Assembly: GCA_964400675.1 (NCBI GenBank) | Contig: CAYNVO010000002.1 | Span: 62,001-126,000, forward strand | DNA: 64,000 nt | From: 9FT-COMBO-48-23 sp964400675 | Lineage (GTDB): Bacteria > Chloroflexota > Dehalococcoidia > GIF9 > UBA5629 | Direction of reading: 5' to 3' | Part shown: positions 9,239 to 15,001 of the stretch, in pieces | Layout: each line of letters opens with the position of its first letter | Numbering within the stretch: position 1 is the stretch's first letter | Made by a program: the position numbers and the translations under genes | Notes under the pieces: generated by a model | The model's input: only the letters and a program-made list of their open reading frames with translations | Told to the model about the DNA's origin: nothing | Databases searched by the model: none

Positions 9239-9694
9239 ATGGTCAGGAAAGTTGAAAAACCAATACCCAAGCCGAACCCTCCGGTAAGAGGCAGTGCTTC
9301 CGATAATGTGGACGCATTGAAGGCGAAGGCGGGGCGAGAGCCCATCGCTTCCTTCCTGGACATGAAGCTGGTGGAGTTATCTAAAGGCTATGCTAAAGTG
9401 TCGGCTAAGCTGAAGCCGGAATACCTCAACTTCAATAACCTGGTCTTCGGCGGCATCATCATGGCGGTAGCCGACCAGGCTTTTGCCTACGGCACCAACT
9501 CTGTAATCACCCCCAACGTTGCCTCGCAGTTCAACATCCATTTTGTCGCCAGCGCCGACGTAAAAGATGAGCTTATCGCCGAATGCCGTGTGGTCAGAGC
9601 CGGCAGGCGGGTCTGCATCTCTGAGATGACGGTGACCAACCAGGACGGCAAGCTCATCGCCAGAGCCACCGGCACCACCATCCCCCTGGTCTAA
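9239..9694 (+). CDS. PaaI-type hotdog thioesterase
   Basis: 151 residues with a hotdog domain in the C-terminal two thirds. The motif NFNNLVFGGIIMAVADQAFAYG corresponds to the HGG...D helix of PaaI thioesterases, with Phe in place of the usual His before GG. The first ~30 residues are a Lys/Pro-rich extension. ATG 9239 is six bases after the aminotransferase stop, so it is probably the last gene of the ior unit, where it could release free aryl- or acyl-acetate from its CoA ester. Role in that pathway is inference; the fold is clear. Confidence 0.82.
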   Translation: MVRKVEKPIPKPNPPVRGSASDNVDALKAKAGREPIASFLDMKLVELSKGYAKVSAKLKPEYLNFNNLVFGGIIMAVADQAFAYGTNSVITPNVASQFNIHFVASADVKDELIAECRVVRAGRRVCISEMTVTNQDGKLIARATGTTIPLV

Positions 9695-9708
9695 GCTCTT
9701 CTCTCCGC

Positions 9709-9984
9709 TCATTCTGAGCTTGTCGAAGAATCCGAGCCTCCCTCCCTCCTGTCATTCTGAGCACAGCGAAGAATCTAAGCCCTCTGTTCCGCTCATTCTG
9801 AGCTTGTCGAAGAATCTGAGCCTCCCTCTGCCTTCTGTCATTCTGAGCACAGCGAAGAATCTAACCCCTCTGTTCCGCTCATTCTGAGCTTGTCGAAGAA
9901 TCTAATCCCTCTGTTCTGCTCATTCTGAGCCTGTCGAAGAATCTAAGTCCTCTGGTCCGTTCATTCTGAGCCTGTCGAAGAATC
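9709..9984 (+). repeat. array of seven REP-like elements
   Basis: Seven same-orientation copies of a ~24-bp element starting TCATTCTGAG and ending GAAGAATC begin at 9709, 9752, 9793, 9838, 9879, 9920 and 9961, a period of 41-45 bp. The inner 6-7 bases mostly alternate between CTTGTC/CCTGTC and CACAGC. The array fills the gap between the thioesterase gene and the DAHP synthase leader promoter and contains no ORF of note. Confidence 0.93.
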
Positions 9985-9999
9985 TCCACATAAGTCAGG

Positions 10000-10029
10000 T
10001 TGACAACCTTCTGCGATTGTTGCTATCAT
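10000..10029 (+). promoter_or_regulatory. sigma-70-like promoter of the DAHP synthase leader
   Basis: TTGACA (10000-10005) and TATCAT (10024-10029) are 18 bases apart. The predicted start, about 10036, lies 12 bases before the leader peptide ATG. The second leader promoter at 14585 has a similar layout and shares a GTTG(T)TGCTAT stretch. Confidence 0.7.
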
Positions 10030-10047
10030 TTCAGGGTGAAGGTCGAA

Positions 10048-10137
10048 ATGCATAACCTACCTCGCAGCTATAGCTGCTATTTCTTTAGCTTCTTTTTTGG
10101 CACGCCTCAGCGCGGGTCGGGGATGGTTTTGACCTAA
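10048..10137 (+). CDS. Tyr/Phe-rich attenuation leader peptide of DAHP synthase
   Basis: A 29-codon ORF (ATG 10048, TAA 10135) whose centre reads RSYSCYFFSFFFG: two Tyr and five Phe within eleven codons. It sits just after a promoter and just before an intrinsic terminator that precedes a DAHP synthase gene, the layout of amino-acid attenuation. A GGTGAAGG ribosome site is available. Codons for the end products Phe and Tyr would stall ribosomes when those tRNAs are uncharged. The last sensor codon (10096-10098) is about 13 bases from the antiterminator strand at 10111. A paralogous 29-codon leader lies at 14634. Confidence 0.85.
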   Translation: MHNLPRSYSCYFFSFFFGTPQRGSGMVLT

Positions 10138-10199
10138 AGAGCAGACAAGAATATCCAAGGCAAGACAAGCCTCCCGCCCGCGGGAGGCTTTTTCTTTTT
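10111..10199 (+). terminator. attenuator: antiterminator strand plus intrinsic terminator
   Basis: The terminator hairpin is a perfect 10-bp stem, AAGCCTCCCG (10167-10176) with CGGGAGGCTT (10181-10190), a CCCG loop, followed by a T-rich run to 10199. The segment 10111-10126 inside the leader ORF (CGCGGGTCGGGGATGG) can pair with 10170-10182 with only single-base bulges, which would disrupt the terminator. A ribosome stalled on the Phe codons leaves this strand free; a translating ribosome covers it. I found no convincing extra pause hairpin. Confidence 0.85.
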
Positions 10200-10234
10200 G
10201 GTAACTAACGTTAAATTGAAGGGGGTAAACAGCC

Positions 10235-11251
10235 ATGATAGTAGAAATGAGGACAAGCGCTCCACAGCAAGAGGTGGATGACGTAGTGCAGCGCGCCAAG
10301 GATCTGGGGCTGGGCGTCCAGTTAAACCTGGGCACCAATAAGACGGTCGTCGCCCTGCTGGGACCAAATACCGGCCAGTTGCCCAGTGACATTTTCGCCG
10401 TTCTCCCCGGCGTGGAGCGCGTCACCAGGATTATGAAACCGTATAAGCTCGCCTCCCGGGATTTCAAGGCGGAGGACACCGTGGTTTCCGTTAACGGGGT
10501 TCAAATCGGCGGCAAGCGCATCGTGGTCATGGCTGGTCCCTGTGCCGTCGAGGGCGAGAAGCAGCTCATGGCAGCTGCCATGGTGGTAAAGGAAGCCGGA
10601 GCCTGTATTCTGCGCGGCGGCGCCTATAAACCGCGCACCTCGCCCTTCGCTTTTCAAGGCCTGGAGGAGCTGGGACTGGAGATGTTGCAACATACCAAGA
10701 AGCAGTTCGGCATGCCCGTGGTCACAGAGGTGGTAGCGCCCCATGACGTCGCCCGGGTGTCTGAATATGCCGACATACTCCAGGTCGGAGCCAGAAATAT
10801 GCAGAACTATGCCTTGCTCACCGAAATCGGCAAGTGCCGGTGCCCCGTTCTGCTGAAGCGCGGCTTATCGGCTACGGTTACCGAGTGGCTTACCGCCGCC
10901 GATTATCTACTTGCCGGCGGCAATGAGCAGGTTATACTATGCGAGAGGGGCATCAGGACATTCGAGGACTCCACCCGCTTCTCTCTGGATATCGGCTCCA
11001 TACCGGTGATTAAGAAGTCCAGCCACCTGCCCCTGGTTGTCGACCCCAGCCATGCTGCCGGTCATTATTCATTGGTGCCGGCAATGGCAAAAGCCGCCAT
11101 AGCCGCCGGCGCTGACGGTCTGCTCATAGAAGCCCATCCCAACCCCAAGGAAGCAATGGTCGACGGTCTCCAGTCGCTTACGCCGTCAGACTTCGCCCGC
11201 TTGATGAAGGAGCTTAAGTCCATCGCCGAGGCAGTGGGGAGGTATGTCTAG
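10235..11251 (+). CDS. aroF: 3-deoxy-7-phosphoheptulonate (DAHP) synthase, type I-beta with N-terminal regulatory domain
   Basis: 338 residues. Residues 1-85 form the ferredoxin-like/ACT-like regulatory domain of Thermotoga-type DAHP synthases, which gives feedback inhibition by Tyr or Phe; the catalytic barrel follows with AGPCAVEG (100-107) and RGGAYKPRTSP (127-137). It condenses phosphoenolpyruvate with erythrose 4-phosphate, the first step to chorismate and aromatic amino acids. An AAGGGGG ribosome site precedes ATG 10235. It is a single gene behind the Tyr/Phe leader and attenuator, so control appears double: attenuation of transcription and allosteric inhibition. No other shikimate gene is adjacent. 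Confidence 0.95.
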   Translation: MIVEMRTSAPQQEVDDVVQRAKDLGLGVQLNLGTNKTVVALLGPNTGQLPSDIFAVLPGVERVTRIMKPYKLASRDFKAEDTVVSVNGVQIGGKRIVVMAGPCAVEGEKQLMAAAMVVKEAGACILRGGAYKPRTSPFAFQGLEELGLEMLQHTKKQFGMPVVTEVVAPHDVARVSEYADILQVGARNMQNYALLTEIGKCRCPVLLKRGLSATVTEWLTAADYLLAGGNEQVILCERGIRTFEDSTRFSLDIGSIPVIKKSSHLPLVVDPSHAAGHYSLVPAMAKAAIAAGADGLLIEAHPNPKEAMVDGLQSLTPSDFARLMKELKSIAEAVGRYV

Positions 11252-11296
11252 GCAGAATTAGATCTTGACAGTGGGGTGTGTAATTCTATTACGTAA

Positions 11297-11584
11297 TTAT
11301 CCCTTTGGCACACGTGGATGATATTTTCTGTATGTGAAATATCCAATTAGTGCAAGGATTATCAAGACCTCTGGTATTACAAGAGAAAATCCCCATATTT
11401 TATATGAGCCTACAATAACTGCAATCAGCCCTAAGATTGCCCAAAAGATACCAAAACCAGAAGCCCCCTTACCAAGTTCATTCGTTCTGACCGTTTTCTT
11501 AAGTGCCTCGCCTTGAAACACGAGTTGTAGACCGACACCTGCGACTGTAATACCTATACCAGCTAGATAATATGCCATTTCCAT
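11297..11584 (-). CDS. small membrane protein of unknown function
   Basis: 95 residues with three predicted TM helices (about 4-24, 45-65 and 68-86) and a basic C-terminus (YRKYHPRVPKG). A GGGGG ribosome site lies about ten bases before the start. I recognise no family. It is noticeably richer in A+T than its neighbours and faces the DAHP synthase tail to tail. Together with the next gene it looks like a small acquired insert. An alternative start is the Met two codons in. Confidence 0.6.
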   Translation of the reverse strand: MEMAYYLAGIGITVAGVGLQLVFQGEALKKTVRTNELGKGASGFGIFWAILGLIAVIVGSYKIWGFSLVIPEVLIILALIGYFTYRKYHPRVPKG

Positions 11585-11714
11585 GCTAATACCCCCTTCA
11601 GTTAATTATCTTCATATGAGTGTGTGAATTCTGTCAAGGGGATAGCTACGTTCTATTATATGTTACTAAAACTAATTAAAATCTAATGATTTACAATACA
11701 AGGATCTCATCATC

Positions 11715-12257
11715 TTATAATCCAGTGTCAACAGTAAATGGTTGAGATTCATATTCTTTATTATCAACAGTTGCTATAAATTTACCATTATGCTCCCCAC
11801 TGGGAGCTATCTTTTGTAACTCAGAAATATTAAAGACAAAGTGTTTGTTGTGGATATATTTCAATTTAAAAGGCGACCAATCCAAAGGTTGAAAACGCGT
11901 ACCGTACAACTCCAATTGTAGATTTTCAACTATCATATCGATATTAGAAAAGAAACTCACATAGAAAAACAAGCGCCCATCTTTAGTAGTCATACCGGAA
12001 TCAGCATATTCAAAATGGAACGCACTTTGCCTTTTTTGTTTTTCGACTTGCCGATAAAGATCATAGTAAGTTAACGTTGCTGCAATAAAAAAGCCTACAA
12101 ACAGTAATAACCAAAACGTATATGGTGGTGCTGTGTAACTCACACCAAACCACCTTTCGACAATATCAAATGGGTCTGACAGAAGAGATGGTATAAGCCA
12201 ATAGATACGTTTAAGGATACCCAGTAAGAAAATACCAAGAGACCTAAAGAACTCCAT
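11715..12257 (-). CDS. membrane-anchored protein of unknown function
   Basis: 180 residues: one hydrophobic segment near the N-terminus (about 7-25), a TM helix (about 47-66), then a ~110-residue soluble domain with beta-rich character (FFYVSFFSNIDMIVENLQLELYGTRF) that could be extracytoplasmic or cytoplasmic. No family is recognised. Its A+T-rich codons contrast with flanking genes and, with the small gene at 11297, suggest horizontal gain. It is divergent from the hydratase gene at 12387. Confidence 0.6.
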   Translation of the reverse strand: MEFFRSLGIFLLGILKRIYWLIPSLLSDPFDIVERWFGVSYTAPPYTFWLLLFVGFFIAATLTYYDLYRQVEKQKRQSAFHFEYADSGMTTKDGRLFFYVSFFSNIDMIVENLQLELYGTRFQPLDWSPFKLKYIHNKHFVFNISELQKIAPSGEHNGKFIATVDNKEYESQPFTVDTGL

Positions 12258-12321
12258 GCCTTTATTCTATCACAATCTACACTTGTACCAAGTATATAAG
12301 CCCGTATAAATCTATAGACCT

Positions 12322-12350
12322 TTGACAACGGGCAACTACAAATATACAAT
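12322..12350 (+). promoter_or_regulatory. sigma-70-like promoter for the MaoC hydratase genes
   Basis: TTGACA (12322-12327), 17-base spacer and TACAAT (12345-12350), followed by a GGGAGG ribosome site and ATG 12387. The expected 5' leader is about 30 bases. Confidence 0.7.
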
Positions 12351-12386
12351 GGCTGCTACTTCCAATTTCTATCGGGAGGTGTAATC

Positions 12387-12887
12387 ATGCTGCCTGAAGA
12401 GGTAACCAAATTCATCGGGAAAAGCATCGGCGCTGTGGTCTGTGAGGTGGAGAAGGGGTCTGTAAAGCGCTTTGCCGATGCCGTAGGAGAGACCAATCCT
12501 ATTTACTGGGACGAAAAACACGCCGAAAAATCGAGATACGGTTCCATTATAGCTCCGCCGGGATTCTTTGGCTGGCCGGTAAAGCTGCCCAGGGGTTTAA
12601 CCTTCCAGCGACCCACCGATATCAGCGACCCACCTGAAATAACAGAAGGCTTGAGGGTTGCACTGGCGAAAGCCGGCTACAGCCGTGTTGTCGACGGCGG
12701 CATAGAGTACGAGTTTTTCTCCTCCGTCCGCGCCGGCGATGTCCTGACAGCTAAATCGATTATTAAAGACATCGTGGGGCGCGAGGGAAAAACAGGCAAG
12801 ATGGCTTTCGTGATTATCGAAACAACTTACAATAATCAGAATAACGAGCTGGCAGCCACATCGCGCGCCACTGGGATTTACCGCTAA
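12387..12887 (+). CDS. MaoC-type dehydratase, FAS1-like N-terminal hotdog domain
   Basis: 166 residues of the MaoC N-terminal dehydratase (FAS1_DH) hotdog family: FADAVGETNPIYWDEKHAEKSRYGSIIAPPGFF. Members form heterodimers with a catalytic MaoC subunit and hydrate 2-enoyl-CoAs. The neighbouring gene, 27 bases on, supplies the likely partner with the D...H catalytic pair. Clear GGGAGG ribosome site. First gene of a hydratase-hydratase-SDR group that would perform two steps of beta-oxidation or a related acyl-CoA pathway. Confidence 0.87.
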   Translation: MLPEEVTKFIGKSIGAVVCEVEKGSVKRFADAVGETNPIYWDEKHAEKSRYGSIIAPPGFFGWPVKLPRGLTFQRPTDISDPPEITEGLRVALAKAGYSRVVDGGIEYEFFSSVRAGDVLTAKSIIKDIVGREGKTGKMAFVIIETTYNNQNNELAATSRATGIYR

Positions 12888-12914
12888 GGCTCCATTTCTT
12901 TGAGGAGGAAACAG

Positions 12915-13379
12915 ATGGCAAAGCAGATATATTGGGAAGATGTAAATGTAAACGACGAGGTAACGCCTTTACCTAAGGTGGCTACCACACTGATGCTGGT
13001 AAAGTGGGCTGGCGCCTCGGGAGATTTCAACCCGCTTCACTACGATAATGCCTTCGCCGCTTCTCAGGGAGTGGGCAGCCCCATTGTCCACGGGGCATTG
13101 AAACGCCAGTGGCTGGTGCAGTTGATGACCGACTGGATGGGCGAGCAGGGAACGCTGAAGAAATTCTCCTGCAGCTACCGGGCGATGGACTGGCCGCGCA
13201 AGATGGCAACAACGGCTGCACCTGAGGCAGGCGAGACCTGGCAGTGCAAGGGGAAGGTGACCAAAAAATACGCCGAGGGCGGTGAGCATTACGTGGACTG
13301 CGATATCTGGATTGAGAACGGCAAGGGCGAGGTGACGACTCCAGGCACGGCTGCAGTTATACTGCCCAGCCGGGGTTAG
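12915..13379 (+). CDS. MaoC-like enoyl-CoA hydratase subunit
   Basis: 154 residues. The hydratase-2 signature GASGDFNPLHYDNAFAAS...GSPIVHG carries the catalytic Asp and His of (R)-specific enoyl-CoA hydratases. I start at ATG 12915, because GAGGAGGA (12902-12909) is well placed there and the protein then begins MAKQIYWEDVNVNDE; the frame extends 15 bases further up. Pairs with the upstream FAS1-like subunit. The stereochemistry (R-hydroxyacyl-CoA) agrees with the SDR dehydrogenase that follows. Confidence 0.88.
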   Translation: MAKQIYWEDVNVNDEVTPLPKVATTLMLVKWAGASGDFNPLHYDNAFAASQGVGSPIVHGALKRQWLVQLMTDWMGEQGTLKKFSCSYRAMDWPRKMATTAAPEAGETWQCKGKVTKKYAEGGEHYVDCDIWIENGKGEVTTPGTAAVILPSRG

Positions 13380-13445
13380 TTGGCATTCGTTGGGAATTCA
13401 AGTTTCTCAGCGTGTATAAAATAAAACAAAAAGGAGTACTGAAAC

Positions 13446-14354
13446 ATGGGCGATAGGCTGAAAGGCAAAGTAGCTGTAGTTACCGGTGCTGGCGGCGGCA
13501 TCGGAAGGGGCGAAGCTCTGGCGCTGGCATCGGAGGGCGCCAGGGTAGTGGTTAACGACCTCGGCGGTACCGTCGCCGGTACTGGTTCTTCCCAGTCGGC
13601 GGCGGACAAGGTGGTTGAGGAAATCAAGCAGAAAGGCGGGGAAGCCGTAGCCAACTACGACTCGGTGACCACGCTGGCTGGCGGTGAGAATATTATCAAG
13701 ACCGCCGTGGACAGCTTCGGCAGGCTGGATATACTGGTCAACAATGCCGGCATTCTCCGCGACAAGATGGTGTACAACATGACCGAGGAAGAGTGGGACT
13801 TGGTGATGAAGGTGCATCTCTACGGTCATTTTTACACCACCAAGTTCGCCTGTATACTATTCCGCGAGCAGAAGAGCGGGCGCATCATAAATACCTCCTC
13901 AGTTGCCGGACTGGGGATGACCTTCGGGCAGGCGAATTACGGCGCTGCCAAAGAGGGCATAGTCGGCTTGACCCGGCAGGTAGCCAGGGACATGGGCAGG
14001 TATGGCGTGACCTGCAATGCCATCCGCCCCAATGCCGGCACCAGGATGACGATGAGCGATGAGCTGAAAGCCGCCTGGATAAAGGCGGGCAGGGGACACC
14101 TTATAGCCGCCCTGGAGAAGATGGACCCCAACGACATCGCGCCGCTGGTCGTCTGGCTGGCTTCCGACGATGCCGCCAATGTGAACGGTAGAACCTTCTT
14201 TGTCCAGACTGGCTTGGTGGCGCTCTTTTCGGAGCCGGTGCAGGAAAAGGCAATGGTCAAAGTGGGCGGCTGGACAATAGACGAGCTGTTCGACTTTATG
14301 CCCAGCACGCTGGCAGCCGGTCTGGTGAACCCGGCGCCGCCGAAGGCGGACTAG
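13446..14354 (+). CDS. short-chain dehydrogenase, (3R)-hydroxyacyl-CoA dehydrogenase-like
   Basis: 302 residues. Classical SDR motifs: TGAGGGIGRG near the N-terminus (cofactor loop), NNAG, the active-site Y-x-x-x-K in NYGAAKEG, and an NAI-RP stretch. The KG(K/R)VAVVTGAGGGIGRGEALALASEGARVVVNDLGG style resembles the dehydrogenase unit of peroxisomal multifunctional enzyme type 2, so (3R)-hydroxyacyl-CoA is a reasonable substrate beside two MaoC hydratases. AAGGAG precedes ATG 13446. The C-terminal ~50 residues after the SDR core extend past the usual 250. Substrate is inferred from context. Confidence 0.87.
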   Translation: MGDRLKGKVAVVTGAGGGIGRGEALALASEGARVVVNDLGGTVAGTGSSQSAADKVVEEIKQKGGEAVANYDSVTTLAGGENIIKTAVDSFGRLDILVNNAGILRDKMVYNMTEEEWDLVMKVHLYGHFYTTKFACILFREQKSGRIINTSSVAGLGMTFGQANYGAAKEGIVGLTRQVARDMGRYGVTCNAIRPNAGTRMTMSDELKAAWIKAGRGHLIAALEKMDPNDIAPLVVWLASDDAANVNGRTFFVQTGLVALFSEPVQEKAMVKVGGWTIDELFDFMPSTLAAGLVNPAPPKAD

Positions 14355-14418
14355 TAAACGTTAAAAATCAAAAGTTCAGATTAAAGTGTAAAAATTTATC
14401 CCGAGCCTTTTATTTTCT

Positions 14419-14571
14419 GTCATTCTGAGCGCAGCGAAGAATCTAGCTATTTCCAATGCAGTTTAACCTGTGGTGGATTCTTCGGTCACGGAGTTTATCC
14501 TGAGTGAGATTCTTCAGTCGCTTTGCTCCTTCAGAATGACAAAAAGCGAAGGGCTCCCTCAGAATGACAGG
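14419..14571. repeat. REP-like cluster downstream of the SDR gene
   Basis: Copies of TCATTCTGAG...GAAGAATCT in forward (14419-14446) and inverted order (…GATTCTTC...CAGAATGACA) fill this gap. Inverted neighbours could fold into long hairpins and may act as the operon terminator. No gene seen between 14355 and 14584. Confidence 0.88.
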
Positions 14572-14584
14572 CGATCACAATCTA

Positions 14585-14613
14585 TTGACAGGCTGAACTC
14601 GTTGTGCTATTAT
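14585..14613 (+). promoter_or_regulatory. sigma-70-like promoter of the Phe leader
   Basis: TTGACA (14585-14590), 17-base spacer and TATTAT (14608-14613), a near-consensus promoter. Predicted start about 14620, some 14 bases before the leader ATG. Confidence 0.78.
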
Positions 14614-14633
14614 CTCGCTTTGTGAGTTTAGAA

Positions 14634-14723
14634 ATGCATACTCAGGCTCGCAGTTTTAGCTTTTTCTTCTTTGCCTTCATCTTTACAACGCCTGCCGGCG
14701 AGCCTGGGAGGGCATTGGCATAG
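14634..14723 (+). CDS. Phe-rich attenuation leader peptide ahead of the acyl-CoA synthetase/ABC transporter operon
   Basis: A 29-codon ORF (ATG 14634, TAG 14721) with RSFSFFFFAFIFTTP at its core: seven Phe within ten codons, no Tyr. It is clearly a paralogue of the leader at 10048: same length, same AAATGCATA start context, and a shared pattern MHxxxRS(Y/F)Sxx-FFxFxFxTP. It lies between a strong promoter and an intrinsic terminator. The downstream gene is 280 bases away, after a REP array. Phe shortage should stall ribosomes here and permit read-through. Confidence 0.83.
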   Translation: MHTQARSFSFFFFAFIFTTPAGEPGRALA

Positions 14724-14789
14724 ACGGAGAAGAGCAGGAAAAGAGATAAACAGAAAGCGAAAAGCCTCCCCAGGCGGGAGGCTTTTTTG
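14703..14789 (+). terminator. Phe attenuator: antiterminator strand plus intrinsic terminator
   Basis: Terminator stem AAAGCCTCCC (14761-14770) with GGGAGGCTTT (14776-14785), five-base loop, then a T run. CCTGGGAGG (14703-14711), inside the leader ORF and about 18 bases past the last sensor Phe codon, can pair with CCTCCCCAGG (14765-14774) with one bulged C, which would open the terminator. Confidence 0.83.
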
Positions 14790-14837
14790 TTAGGGGAAAG
14801 TGAGGATATTGATAAAGTTTGCGGAGGGAAGAGGTAG

Positions 14838-14986
14838 GTCCTTCGACAGGCTCAGGATGAGCGGGGAGATAATAGGTAGATTCTTCGACAGGCTCAGGAT
14901 GAGCGGGACAGAGGACTTAGATTCTTCGCTGTGCTCAGAATGACAGGAGGGAGGCCCGGATTCTTCGACAGGCTCAGGATGAGCGG
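14838..14986 (-). repeat. REP-like array between the Phe attenuator and its operon
   Basis: Four copies in the opposite orientation (GATTCTTCGACAGGCTCAGG type, one with the GCTGTGCTCAGAATGAC variant) lie between the terminator and ATG 15002. They lengthen the transcript leader and separate the attenuator from its first gene. Confidence 0.9.
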
Positions 14987-15001
14987 TTAGGATAAAAATA
15001 T

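Noticed and set aside
9377..9712. Minus-strand open frame antisense to the thioesterase gene
   Set aside because: Shadow of the high-GC thioesterase gene, no family match; typical of the many antisense frames in this window.
9709..9984. CRISPR array
   Set aside because: Regular period, but the 17-21-base intervals are themselves similar to one another and the elements occur genome-wide as inverted pairs; no cas genes nearby.
13407..13829. Minus-strand open frame over the start of the SDR gene
   Set aside because: The plus-strand SDR motifs are unambiguous; no ribosome site or homology for the antisense frame.
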